Origin: Perkinsus chesapeaki
Taxonomy: Eukaryota; Perkinsozoa; Perkinsida; Perkinsidae
NCBI GenBank assembly: GCA_013115145.1
Contig: JAAPAO010000248.1
Span: 1 to 47,302 of the forward strand
Direction: 5' to 3'
Length of the DNA: 47,302 nucleotides
Every line of letters starts with the position of its first letter. Within the stretch, counting starts at the first letter, position 1. Of the stretch, positions 24,542 to 35,768 are shown one piece after another. A program made the translations under genes and the position numbers. Under the pieces are notes generated by a model. It was given only the letters and a program-made list of their open reading frames with translations. It was not told the origin of the DNA and made no database searches.

Positions 24542-27500
24542 ATGTTTGGAGGGGGAGGAGGCCTATTCGGGCAGCAGCAACAACAGAGTTCACAAGGTGG
24601 AGGCCTCTTTGGAGGAGGAGGAGGCATGTTTGGCCAGCAACAGGTAATACTATATCCTGCTCACATTCATACCACTCCTTTCCCAGAACACTGGAGGAGG
24701 GCTCTTTGGTAGCAGCCCACAGTCGGCTCAGGGCGGCGGTCTTTTTGGAGGTGGCAGCACTTTCGGCCAGCCGCAACAACAGCAACAACGCCCAGGAGGT
24801 CTCTTCGGAGGTGGAGGAGCATTTGGTCAGCAGGTAACCCCTTCGTCTCCTATCCAGCTCTTTACTACCTTTGTCAGTCCTCTGGCGGTGGCCTTTTTGG
24901 TGGCGGAGGAGGAGGAGCATTTGGCCAACAACAGAATACAGGCGGAGGGCTATTTGGCCAGCCGGCAGCAGCAGCAGGAGGAGGAGGAGGCATGTTCGGC
25001 CAGCAACAAGTAAGCCTTCAACTCGTTCAACACCAAATGGCTACCTCTTTTTAGAGTAGCGGAGGAGGCCTATTCGGAGGCGGTGGTGCCTTCGGTGGTG
25101 GAGGAGGGGCGTTCGGAGGAGGTGCGCAAAATGCAGGAACAGCGCAAGTGAAGTATCAACAGGTTATCGACCATGATTCACGCCTCAAAGTAGTCACCTG
25201 GTGGGCGGCGCTATTATTGGACCCTTTCTGCCACTCAGCTCGTTTCTATTACTGCTATGGATGCTTACAAGGGCAAGTCATTCGAAGAGCTACGGTATGA
25301 GGACTATGCTCAGGGTAGAGGGCCAGCGGGGGCGGCCGGGGCTACCGGAATGCAGCAACCTCAACAGCAACAGCAAGCTGGTAAGCATTCCGTCCCCTCT
25401 GCTCTCCACACTCCAGCATCAGGCGGCCTGTTCGGCGGTCAGCAGCAACAACAGTCTGGTGGAAGCGGGCTCTTTGGAGGTGGAGCATTTGGTCAGCCTC
25501 AACAACAGAGTGGTACTAACTGGGGAGCATATATGATTATATGCTTTATCAGGTGGAGGCCTATTTGGCGGAGGTATGCAGCAAAACACCGGCGGAGGTC
25601 TATTCGGCCAACAACAGAACACAGGTGGCGGCCTCTTTGGCCAGCAGCAAAATACTGGCGGTGGACTCTTCGGTGGAGGGGGAGGTGGAGGGATGTTCGG
25701 TCAGCAAAGCTCAAGTCAAGGTGGTCTATTTGGAGGGGGAGGTGGTGGAGGTGGCCTGTTTGGTCAACAGCAGTCTTCCTCACAAGGAGGTCTCTTTGGT
25801 GGAGGTGGCGGCGGCGGTCTCTTCGGCAGTCAGCCTCAGAGCAGCCAAGGAGGATTATTCGGCGGTGGAGGCGGTGGTGGACTATTTGGTCAGCAGCAGT
25901 CCTCGCAAGGAGGGGGTCTATTTGGTCAACAACAATCAAGTCAAGGAGGTGGCCTCTTTGGTGGTGGCCAGAACACTGGGGGCGGACTATTTGGAGGAGG
26001 CCAGGCAAGCGGTGGCGGTCTTTTCGGGTCGACGCCCAACACTGGTGGTGGTCTATTTGGTAATCAGCAGTCCTCCGGCGGTGGCCTCTTCGGAGGTGGG
26101 CAACAGTCTTCTGGTGGTGGACTATTTGGTGGTGGGCAGGCTGGTGGCGGAGGACTCTTTGGCAACACCCAGAGCAGTAGTGGAGGTGGCCTCTTCGGGG
26201 GTGGCGGCGGCGGTCTATTCGGAGGTGGTCAATCCTCCGGCGGTGGCCTCTTTGGTGGTCAGCAGTCGTCATCTGGCGGAGGCCTATTTGGCGGTGGCGG
26301 AGGAGGAGGTGGCCTGTTTGGCAACCAACAGAGCAGCAGCGGTGGCGGTCTATTCGGCGGTGGAGGAGGCGGAGGTCTCTTTGGCAACAAGCCTTCGACA
26401 GGCGGTGGCCTCTTCGGTAACACAGCGTCATCCGGTGGTGGCCTGTTTGGTCAGTCCTCCAGTGGTGGTAGCCTCTTTGGAGGTGGAGGTGGCGGAGGTG
26501 GTCTGTTTGGCAACTCGACATCCTCGTCTGGTGGTGGACTGTTTGGTGGTGGCGGAGGAGGCGGCGGCGGGCTCTTCGGTGGTAACAAGGCCACCGGAGG
26601 CGGCCTATTCGGCTCATCCCAGCCCCAAGGAGGAGGCCTATTTGGTGGTGGCAATCAGCAACAACAGCAAAGTGTGCAACTCGCCACACCAGCGTCATTG
26701 CCTGCTCCCCCACGACCAAGTGGATTGCTCCTTCCTAAGGAGGTTGATAAAAGTTTAGCATCATACCTCTGGAAGGAGGAGCCCAAGAGCCACGCTGCAC
26801 CTGCGCCCTCCACCAGTGGTAGTAGCCCTCAGACCCCACCACCATCCAGTAGGTCACCAGGCCTTTCACCACGCAGTGACAGGTAGTAAGGAGGGTTGCA
26901 TTCCCCAGCGCCATCATCACCGAGCTCGTCGTCTTTTTCAGGCTGTCTCTTCCTGGACCAGCACTCGGCGGTGCTCCACCATCACCTGTTAATCCATCAT
27001 CTATGCGGCACCTCTATCTTCGAGGTAACCCATCCTCACCAGGAGCATCAGCAGACCACGTACTCACTCCACGGAGCGCTATGACACCTAGAGCCACAGG
27101 CCGAGCCAGCACCATTAGCGGTAGTCTCGGCGGGGTGGGTTAACCCTATTTCATTGTCAGGTGGTGGCAGCACTAACCTATTGCTCGATGATGGCACCCT
27201 TCCTTTGCGGAACCCCGATGCTATCGGAAGCTCAGCCTTTGTCGCCCTAGCCGAGTAAGGTTACCCCCTACGGTTTCGCCATACCACCATTTCTTTAGGC
27301 ATCACCCTCATCACTCCAGCCCGGGACCAAGCAGCTTCGAGTATGGTTCGATGACGTCCCCGAGGAGATCACCACCAGCGATGACCAGCGATTACTTGGC
27401 AACTTCTTCCCTTGTGGACCACGAGCCTGATGTTATTATCACTCGACCGGGAATCATGTAACCTTTCTCACCCCGAACCCGCTTAATCAATGCTAGTTAC

Positions 27501-28248
27501 TCCTCATGTGATCGGCGCCGCTCACTGTCCGCAGACCGTCGACGGTCATCGTCATCGAGTGCAGGATCGTTGAGGCACCGCGAGCCAGCACCAAAGAGTA
27601 TGGTGCCCAAGCTGAAGGACCCAAACATGTGGTAGGTTACCAAAACACCATCAACAACCTTAGGGACCATTGTAGGATACGGCCATCGATTGATGCCTTA
27701 TCTCTGATGAGTGAGTCCGAGCTAGCACGCGTGGACAACTTGGCCATTGGACACTATTCCTATGGGAAGATCACTTGGCCTGGTAAGAATGCCATCCTCC
27801 CAATAATGTAATAGGTTAGACCTCTTAATAGGTTTGACCGATGTCCGCTATTTGTCGGTGGATGATACTGTGCAGTTCACATCCGCCAATGTGACCGTCT
27901 TTCTTGACGAGTCGGGTACGCGTTCCCCGTACCGTTTGGACCTAATATCTTGTGTATTTCAGTCCGTCCACCTATCGGTAAAGGCCTTAATAAGCCCGCA
28001 GTAGTTGAACTGTATGTGAAGCCAAAGAACATGAAAAAGGCCCGACAACAGGCAGAGAAGGTAAGCCTTCTTCTTCTCCTCCTCTTCACTAGCTGTTAGT
28101 GTTCCTCTTGTAGTACATTACGCGAATGCGTCAATTGACTGAGGAAATGGATGCAACGTTCTTATCGTATGATTTGGAGACTTGGCGGTTCAAGGTCGAT
28201 AACTTCGGCAGAGGGCCGGAAGCCGGTTCCCCTCCTCCTCTTCGGTAA
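24542..28248 (+). CDS. NUP98: GLFG nucleoporin NUP98 homologue with GLEBS motif and C-terminal NUP98 domain, no NUP96
   Basis: Nuclear pore barrier and mRNA-export protein. It opens [15 protein letters not shown] and contains dozens of GLFG repeats in Gly/Gln/Ser spacers, split by several short introns at the 5' end and one long FG exon (about 25557-26884). Between FG blocks lies a GLEBS-type RAE1-binding motif, [18 protein letters not shown] then [10 protein letters not shown], as in vertebrate NUP98 (ITAMKEYENKSLEELRLEDY). After a Pro/Ser linker come autoproteolytic-domain features: [73 protein letters not shown] and [13 protein letters not shown]. The usual cleavage motif HFS is NFG here, and the frame stops 12 codons after that Gly, so no NUP96 is fused. 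It converges with the FEN1-like gene 93 nt away. Confidence 0.93.
25557..26660 (+). repeat. GLFG repeat array of NUP98
   Basis: A continuous array of roughly 35-45 GGGLFG units at irregular spacing, alternating with Gln/Ser spacers (QQQ, QSS, NTGG) and Gly runs of up to about eight. The DNA is GGN/TTT-rich and quasi-periodic, which produces long open frames in most other frames and on the opposite strand; those are composition artefacts. Confidence 0.95.
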
Positions 28249-28341
28249 CGCCTCCTACTCGTGATGACATCTACGTACATTTATCTCGCTGATTGATACT
28301 GTTGAGTTTTAACACAATATTAAAATAAACATGCAAGAATA

Positions 28342-30018
28342 CTATATTATGAATGACGTACTGTACGGACCATCCTCGGGAGATGAAGGCAATTCTACTA
28401 TCTCAATCATGGAGCAGCTACTGGAAGGGGCAGCAGTGGAGGGGGTGCCAGCAAAGCTCCCTTTGAGTCTCTTTGGCAGAGGCGTGCAAAACTCCAATAG
28501 GGAGGATTGCCTTTTCCCGCCCGACTTCACCCCGCCAGCAGCAGGAGCATCACCGTTGATCTGCTTTATTCTGTTACGAATGGTCTCAACACGTTTGGGA
28601 TTGTAATTGAGTCGATTAATGAGAAGGTCTGAGAGACCTTCTATATTCACTGCGGGCTTGGGAGATAAATCGTTGATAGTTGATGGCTTTAGGAAAAGCT
28701 CCTTGGCCTCTTGGTAGGCCCAGCCAATTGGAGCTTTATAGGACTTGGACCCTTCCAAGGCCGACACTATAGCCGAGATACTGCCGTGCTTTAGGAGGAG
28801 ACCATGAGCTCTATGTGGGCCTATCTTGGGGATGCTAGGACAGTAGTCACAGCCGCATAGTATTGCAAGCTCTGCTAGGGCCTCCGAGGTCAGCCCGAGG
28901 CTATCAAGGACAGCTGAGCGGGAGATCTCCCTCACGTAATTGCCATCGTCACCCGTATTGGACCCTGAAGAATGAGATGGCGGCTGCTGGACTGCGGTGG
29001 TGTTACCTTTATTAAGCTCGAGACGATGCAATGTGTTGGAGAGGTTCTTCAGTACCACCTCGGCCCCAAAGACGATCGCATCGATATCCTCCGTTGAAAC
29101 TGCATCAGCCTTGCCAGCAGCACACAAAGAGGCACAGGTGGCCTCGGCCTGATCGTGAAATGTGATAGGTAAGATAGACAGTGTGGGTACTTCAGCGGGA
29201 GCTATGACATATTGACAACCAAGGCACTTAACAACTTCCACAATGTACTCCTCTTCGTTGCTCAACTGCCGAGGGAAGCCTGTGGGCGGTGGGAGCAGTA
29301 GCAATGGTGGTGATGGAGATGTAGCTGATGGAGGCGATGACCTGCTAAGAGCTAGACTGAATGGGACACGTCCCTACCTACGCATCGTCTATGCCTTTGG
29401 CATTATGGACCTCACCGAAGTCAAGCCTTCTTGCTACACCAGGAAGTGGGGGAAATTTACTGGAGGCCCCTCTTGGTTCGCACCTGAAGAGAGTTCCTCG
29501 AAAATGCAATAGCGCGGGTGGTGCTCCTCAACTGATATTCGGAACTGGCCGCGCTCTGTGGGGGTGGGGAATGTCGATTCTCACTGCTCCGATTTTGCTT
29601 GGCTGCGTTGATCCTCCGCTGCCTGAGACACTCGTACTTCATCGCGGGTGGATGACCATCAAACACAAATATCGGTTGTATGCCTGAAATGGTGATATGC
29701 TACCAGCCCAACGTCTGCGGCGTCTACCAAGCTCGAGCATTTTTATAGTCCTATGGAGGAATCCATGTACTCCAGAGGTGCATTCTCCCTGATGGTTAGT
29801 TAGCATCCTATCTTCATACCGTATTTTGTTCTTAAACTGAAACCAAGTCTGCATGTTGGACGGGAGGCAGAGGAGAAGGTCATCATCATCATCACCTGGT
29901 ACATCCAAATGGACGCATCGATCGCTAGCCTCTTCCCTGCGAACTCTTCCGGTCGGCATTCCCTGATCGCCGATGGTGCTTGAACTCTGAGGAACTCATA
30001 GAGCCCTTTAATCCCCAT
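28342..30018 (-). CDS. FEN1: FEN1/XPG-family structure-specific nuclease with altered active-site Glu
   Basis: Flap-endonuclease relative, nuclear DNA replication/repair. Start 30018: MGIKGLYEFLRVQAPSAIRE with DASIWMYQ (first catalytic Asp); exon 2 TSGVHGFLHRTIKMLELG; exon 3 IQPIFVFDGHPPAMKYECLR (second Asp). After a poorly conserved, Ser/Pro-rich linker come HDQAEATCASLCAAGKADAV, STEDIDAIVFG, LAILCGCDYCPSIPKIGPHR and the H3TH region. In FEN1 the acidic pair before ATCA is E-A-E; here the first Glu is Gln (codon 29149-29151) while the second is kept. Near the C terminus QSSLLEFC resembles a PCNA-binding box with the last aromatic replaced by Cys. The frame ends at 28342. The linker is longer than in canonical FEN1, so another Rad2-family member (EXO1 or GEN1-like) is possible, but the MGIKGL start and total size favour FEN1. 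Confidence 0.8.
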
Positions 30019-30228
30019 TGATATAACAATGATTTAAAGGAAGAGTGGTATATCAACACAAGAGGAAGGGGAGATAAATAATTCATAATATTGTTGTGAT
30101 GATGTTAGTATGCAAAGGTCAACTGCTGTTAAAAATAGTTCAATTGAAATGCTTCAGACGATACTGGGTAAATGGCGAACTTGTTGAGCCAGGATTGCCC
30201 TCGGAGACCAGCCACCTGAAGCCAGTTC

Positions 30229-31049
30229 TCAAGCTCTTAGAGGGACGACGAGCTCGACCTCACCTGAAGGGCTACGATGACGCGCTGAGGAGTCCTCGGT
30301 AATCTTATTAGATATTTCAAAGTCATAACAACTACGGCTGCCAGCCACACCAGGCTTAGGGAGCTGTAGACGGCTTGATTTCAACATACGTTGGCATACA
30401 TACCACACCACACCAGTCGCTGCTTCACCGCTCCTTATTGCCGACTTCACCTCCCTTGACATGCCCTGACTGGGATGATGACTAGAAGAGGCAACTACGT
30501 GGATTGGTATGGTCCATTGCTCAAACATCTCACGGTTATCGGATACACCGGAGAGGAAGTCAGCGATGACATTGAAGGTCCAAGAGCTAGCAGCTGCTGC
30601 TGTTGCAGCTGCGCCCCCGGTGATGGGTGTGCGGTGCTTTGGCACGAAGAAAGAGAGGACGATCGAGGCCTTCCGCTCAGGGCGGCGCTCAAGGAATCGG
30701 CAGAAATCTTGCAAGGCAGTCTTCACGGTCTTATCCACGTGGGGGTCATCCGACTTGGACTGAGAATGAAGAAATAGCTACGAGACGGTATGAGTTAAAT
30801 ACATAGTGAACATCAATAACATCGCTTGACACAGTAATGGGCTCTACACAGCTTTGGCCACCTATGCTTCGACCCAACAGAATTGTGTGGAGTATCTGAA
30901 GGAGGAGGCTATCCTCAAGCCTGGTGATCGTGACTGTAAGCACTCACCGCAGCCAGGGCTTCTTTTACATGGCCCATCGGCAATTGAATCTCCGGGCATA
31001 TGTGATACTCTACAGCAGAAGCCCTCCGAATCGCACTACCAGATGACAT
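30229..31049 (-). CDS. ATG101: ATG101 homologue (HORMA protein of the autophagy-initiation complex)
   Basis: HORMA partner that stabilises ATG13 in the ATG1/ULK complex. Three exons: start 31049 (MSSGSAIRRASAVEYHI through GHVKEALAA), a 52-nt intron with acceptor CTCCTTCAG, then ILHTILLGRSIGGQSCVEPI with TVSSDVIDVHY, a 43-nt intron, then SKSDDPHVDKTVKTALQDFC to the stop at 30229. The exon 1/2 join reproduces the human motif VEEAMLAVLHTVLLHRS almost residue for residue (VKEALAA/ILHTILLGRS). Later, SSWTFNVIADF (codons 30574-30582 encode WTF) matches the WF-finger Trp-Pro-Phe, and FEQWTIPIHVVASS matches WEVWTVKVHVVAL. Total about 241 residues against 218 in human. A last-exon alternative (donor after SPSG, 30249) would change the final few residues. 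It lies directly downstream of an AP2-domain gene on the same strand. Confidence 0.82.
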
Positions 31050-31277
31050 TTGTGATGATGCCACAGATAACCGTACCGTTATAACCAACGCAACGAATAT
31101 CAACAATAAAAGAAATATAACGGTCGATAGAATCATTTCTTTGAGCTAAGACTTCAAATGGTATCGGGCTTGTCAACAAAAGGGGGCGGCGATGCATCAC
31201 CTTCATACACTTGTACATAACCACTGTGCTGCTGCTGCTGCTGCTGTCGCCAATACTCAAGTTGTCAACAGAAGCCA

Positions 31278-32474
31278 TCAGAAATGGGAGCAGAAGCCCT
31301 CCGGAATGGTGCTGTTGCCCCACGTCGTTGTTGCAGTGGGTGTAGAGTTTGATGCTCGAGTGGTACTACGGAAATTGTTATCGTCTAAAGACGGCTGTGG
31401 CGTAAGCCAGGGGGTTGATCCTGATGATCTATCCATAAGAGGAGAAGATGAGTGGAGGATATTACCAAAGAGGGAGGATTCGACAGCGGAAGGAGGACAG
31501 GGTATACCAGCAAATAGGTCAGCGGTATCAACGGCATGCCAGAGCTCACGGCAATTACCATCGTCATTATTAAGTCGCCTGCTGCCGATGCTGCGATCAT
31601 GCCCACCACTTCCTAGAAGAGGATCTGTAAGCATCATCGCGTCAAGGCTTTGTTGGTGTTGTTGATGCTGCTGCTGGCCAGAAGAATCAGTAGTGCTGGT
31701 AGTAAAGTGACTGCCGTTCGCAGGGGACCGTTTGAACAAGGACTCTCCACTGGCTCCTCCCCCAATGTATAGGCTATCATCAACATGCCCCCCAGAAGAT
31801 GGGTTATCAGGTTTAGATCGGGACACTCTCATCGCAGAAATCATGTCTCGAACTTGGGCTTCAGTTGCCTTGTTGTTCTTCGCGGCAATCAACCGTTCTC
31901 TGTCTCTTGCGGCCTCCTCCATAGTTCGTCGTAGAGGTCCATAAATTCTCTTCTTGTCAACATATACTGTTGAGACGTACCCACCAGCATTCTTCCATAC
32001 ACCCGGCGGAGCCGTATAACTTTTCCTTCTACCAACGCTCCTGTTCATCTTAACGTTACCACTGAGAGATCGTTGGCTGTCAGCTCTGATCGGGCCAGAA
32101 CTAACCGAGTTGTTAGTGGGCCAATACCCTGGAATGGACTCCAAGGGGTATGCGGCCAGAGCTGCCATCAGAGAAGAGCGGCTGTTCTCCTGACCAGATC
32201 GCGGCGGCAGCAGCTGGCCTGTCGGCAAAACACCGAAAACCGACGGTTGTTGATAAGCGAAGCGATTCACTTGGAATGGCCCATGTTGGGGTAGAGCACA
32301 ATTAGGAGCAGTATATGGATGAACGGAAGTGAAATGGAAGAAGTCAGCTGCCGCTCGACCAGACCCATCTCGACGCTCCAGCTTTTGAAGAGCTTGTGGT
32401 ACGTGTGGCTCCGTTAACGACCAAGGAGAATCCATCAACATGCTGAAAGCAGCATTACACCTTTCCTTCCCCAT
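31278..32474 (-). CDS. AP2/ERF-domain protein (ApiAP2-type candidate transcription factor)
   Basis: Intronless frame of about 398 residues starting at ATG 32474 (MGKERCNAAFSMLMDSP). A single AP2-like DNA-binding domain lies near residues 150-200: PPGVWKNAGGYVSTVYVDKK, RIYGPLRRTMEEAARDRERL, IAAKN, with the three-strand then helix pattern. A basic patch (MNRSVGRRKSYTA) precedes it. The remainder is Ser/Gln/Pro-rich, including HQQHQQ and SSSP stretches, as usual for activation or linker regions. ApiAP2 factors are the main sequence-specific regulators of apicomplexans and occur in perkinsids; a role here is inferred from the domain only. A GTG codon three residues upstream is in frame but not needed. 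Confidence 0.8.
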   Translation of the reverse strand: MGKERCNAAFSMLMDSPWSLTEPHVPQALQKLERRDGSGRAAADFFHFTSVHPYTAPNCALPQHGPFQVNRFAYQQPSVFGVLPTGQLLPPRSGQENSRSSLMAALAAYPLESIPGYWPTNNSVSSGPIRADSQRSLSGNVKMNRSVGRRKSYTAPPGVWKNAGGYVSTVYVDKKRIYGPLRRTMEEAARDRERLIAAKNNKATEAQVRDMISAMRVSRSKPDNPSSGGHVDDSLYIGGGASGESLFKRSPANGSHFTTSTTDSSGQQQHQQHQQSLDAMMLTDPLLGSGGHDRSIGSRRLNNDDGNCRELWHAVDTADLFAGIPCPPSAVESSLFGNILHSSSPLMDRSSGSTPWLTPQPSLDDNNFRSTTRASNSTPTATTTWGNSTIPEGFCSHF

Positions 32475-32552
32475 CAACAACACTCATTATTATCATGATA
32501 CATGATGGTGAATTTAACATGAACACACAACCTATCAAACTGGACCATCAGC

Positions 32553-34541
32553 CTACCACTTCTCACCGAGTACGAGTTGTCCCATTATAGGGAGATGATC
32601 GAATGTCCTGGCTCCAGGCTCATTAGTATCCAAGAACAGTGCTTCTTCAAAACAGCAAGCAGCCACATTCCGAAGCTTGAGGTCGAACTCGCGGTTAGAG
32701 GCAGGATTGATAACCGCCAATCTATCAATTAGCTTGTCACGATTGCCTTTAAATCTGTGCCGCTTGTAGGAATATTCTGCCACAGTTAAACCAGGTAGAG
32801 CACAGTCTAGGTCTGGGTTCCCATCCAGTAGGTCAACGATGTCACAGTTGAAGTCACCGCCCACCAGCACCGGCATCCTCGTCGCATTGCTGAGTTCCTG
32901 AAGGAAGAGTAGGACCGCCGAGCTACAGGCATTTGCTTGGTGTCGAGTTGCATGAAACGAGCAGGCAAAGAACCTGCTGCGCATCTTCTCGTGTTCAAGC
33001 TCAATAAGGCAGATCCTTCCCAGGGCCGCAGCCAGTTGGCCCTGCGGTATGGCGCCGTAGTGGGCTCTAATCAGCCTCTCCTGGATAGTCACCAAAAGTT
33101 GTTCTGGAACCGGCCTGGCGACGGAGAACTTCTCAGAATTAACCAGGATGCCTGTGTCATGCACTTGACTTTTATAACCGGTTAGGTACTCATATCGCCT
33201 TAGATGTGACTGGAAGTAGCAGACCTGAGCTCGATGAGCTGATAGGTTGGATTCTTGCACCATAAGGACATCAGGCCACCCGTCCTCGTGGAGACCACAG
33301 ACGAAGTTCCGAACTTCCTCCTGTCTGTTGTGGGACTCCATACCGCTCTTCTTGCTGAACCAGACGTTCCACGTACCCACTCGAAGACCGTGGTGCTCCT
33401 CAGCCTTGCCCATCGCCAGCTCCTTCTCTTCTCCCTCGTTTAGGACGACTTCGCAGGCATCAAACCATTCTATATCAGGTACCACAGACTCCTCACCAAT
33501 AGTGTGTCGATGGTCCCCTCTAGCGGTAAACAGAGGTACCATAGGATCATCATCACCACCACTATCATCATCGTCATCGGTTTCCTCCTCCTCCTCTTCC
33601 TCTATGTCGCTCGGCATCATCGTCACAGATTTCCACAGTCGGCTCACAAGTGGAGGGACAGTCGAGACCTGTGATGCCTCCAAGACCTGAGAGCTTGTTG
33701 GCAACAACTGAGAGGTAGCACTCTGCAGCTCAGTCATATCGAATGCGTCGTCCTCAACACAAATACCATCAGCATCACCACCGCCGCATCCGCCATCATC
33801 CTCATCGGAGGCCCCCTCAGCGTCCCAGGTCTCCTCCGGCGCTGACCTAGCACTCTTGGCCGACTCTGGGCTAACGTCCTTCAACTGGCGGGGGCAACTG
33901 CTGTTGGTTGTAGTGTTACTGGTCTTCTCCTCTTCCTCTTCATCCTCTTGACCACTTGTAGTCTGGCTGTTGGTAACAGCCTCGGAGCTACCGGAGGTAT
34001 CCAGAGTAGGGCTGGAGATACCAGATGTTGAGGGGGAACTGACTTCTGCTGTCGCTGTTGCTGCTGACTGCCGTTGTTGTTGTTGTTGTTCTCCTATGAG
34101 AGCGTCTCGAGTGGACTTGGGTAAACTGGGCCATCTGCTCAAGTAGTATCGCTGACCGTCATAGTCATGGGACAGAGCTTCAAGTTCCTTTAGGATCACT
34201 TTAACCTTCCGTCTCATCTCCGTCGGTGAGCGGTTGGCCAAGGCTGGGTTCTGAGAGTAGGGGCGTTTCTAAGCAAAGGCCTGGGCTGGCTGCAGTGGGC
34301 TCACACTATCGACCAGATCCGACCAAGACAGACCAAGCTTACGGAACTCAGAAAGTTGCGAACGATCGCATACTCGATCACTGGCAGCTTCAACGAAAGC
34401 TGTAAGGGCTTCCACCACCTGACCAAGGGACCGAAGGCTGCGGTGGAGATGGGACGACGATGTGGGTCGAAGCACCTCTATCTCGGTCCAGTTGCGACGG
34501 GCCCTGACAGGCGGTGGTGAAGCGGCGGCGGCGACTGTCAT
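32553..34541 (-). CDS. Endonuclease/exonuclease/phosphatase (EEP) superfamily protein with long acidic N region
   Basis: Metal-dependent phosphodiesterase or nuclease of the EEP/DNase I-like superfamily; the substrate cannot be named. Exon 1 starts at 34541 (MTVAAAASPPPVRARR) and joins through a 36-nt intron (GTGAGCCC...GCTTAG) to a large exon ending EKW at 32553. The first half (to about residue 330) is Ser/Thr/Asp/Glu-rich, with Gln and Glu runs. The EEP core follows: LRVGTWNVWFSKKSG (Asn), VLMVQESNLSAH (Glu), FFACSFHATRHQANAC (His), VLVGGDFNCDIVDLL (Asp, Asn), RDKLIDRLAVI and ARTFDHLPIMGQL (Asp-His). All catalytic positions appear intact. TDP2-like enzymes have a similar core, but the TWNVDG and SDHW signatures are not matched, so only superfamily level is given. 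Confidence 0.82.
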
Positions 34542-34684
34542 CTTGGTAAACTACGATGCTAGCAAAGAACGGTGCAGAACACGAGGAGCTCGAATGGCAG
34601 AGAAATTGATATTAATTTATACCGCAGCTGCATCATCTCGAACATGATTCTTCTTCTGGATGATTATCAAGTCTCGAGCTGACT

Positions 34685-35658
34685 TTACCAACTCGTGCAG
34701 GTTAGGACCATCACATAGGGGTTTGGACCACCAATTCCTACGCCGTGGCAGACCTTCGAATAAATGCACGACAAGGGCCTGATGATGTAAAACCGAGGAG
34801 AAAGGAGGAGGGCACTCTGGAGCACCTTCTCATCCTCGGGGCCTTCAACTACAAGCTCCTCTGTTTCACGGCGGTACACCAGTCGTAGGTCACTGCTGTC
34901 AGACAGAGACACAGAGATTCCGGTCTCTTCCTCTACCCCTGATGGCTACTGTATAAAGCTCTTTAACGGCGTGGAGCCCTACCTGCATCGAGAGGGGCTG
35001 GCAGCAGCTGATGTAACTCATCATTAGGCATGTTGATCTCAGCCTCCTCCATCTCAGTGAACACCCTCGATGCCTCCTCATTAAGCCGTCTGATCTCATC
35101 CTCCAACTTCTCAGCTGATCATAGCAGTAATGTGGCGCCGGGTAGTAAGCTGATGGCTACCCTTGGCCGCATCCCTCATGGCCTGATCACAGACATGCTT
35201 CATTTTCTCGGCCTGTGTGAAGACACCACGGGCCTCCTCGGAGATCTCAATGGCTTGGGGGCTGCCCCCATCACCACACGCACCAGCTGCTGCTGCTGTT
35301 GGTGATGCTCCGGGACGCTTCCGTAGAAGGGGAGAAAGCGACGCTGGCAAATGAGGCTGCTCTGAACGGGATCGTCATCATCACAACAGGGGAGCAAGAA
35401 GCTACTTACCGTGCGAGAGGGCAGAGAGCGGCGACTCGTTAGAATGAAATAGGGCAAAGGCGGGCTTGACGGAGGCCCTCTTGGAGGGATCTATCCACGG
35501 TGAACAAGGTAACTTCTCGAGGACACGAATCTTTGTGTTGAGTAACTGATGATGACGATGCCTGTGGATGATGCGTAACATCTCCAAGGCATGCTCACGG
35601 CTTCTGCCTCCCTCAGCTCCATTAAGGCATCCTTGAGCTCCAATAGGGATACTGTCAT
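34685..35658 (-). CDS. Coiled-coil protein of unknown function
   Basis: Not recognised. Exons join from ATG 35658 (MTVSLLELKDALMELREAEA) through a 51-nt intron (GTGAGC...CATCAG) to LLNTKIRVLEKLPCSPWIDP, then to HEQPHLPASLSPLLRKRPG, SPQAIEISEEARGVFTQAEK, AKAEKLEDEIRRLNEEASRV, INMPNDELHQLLPAPLDAG and VSLSDSSDLRLVYRRETEEL, ending at 34685. Heptad-like segments lie in EEARGVFTQAEKMKHVCDQA and KLEDEIRRLNEEASRVFTEM. There is no membrane segment or signal. The final 30 residues (after SALLLSPRFYI) have poor coding character and may be replaced by another exon. The start sits only about 110 nt downstream of the EF-hand gene's stop on the same strand. Confidence 0.55.
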
Positions 35659-35768
35659 GAAGGCTACTGACAACAGTATTATCAACACGCGGAGGAGGCC
35701 AACAAAGCACAGCTGAAGGAAGAAGAGGCCCGTGGACAACTAAAATGCTAAGGGCACAAATGCATGCT

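Noticed and set aside
25499-26758. Long open frames of about 400 codons on the opposite strand and in the +2 frame over the FG repeats
   Set aside because: They are translations of GGN/CAG-rich repeat DNA; the GLFG frame explains the region and is flanked by the GLEBS and NUP98 C-terminal domains.
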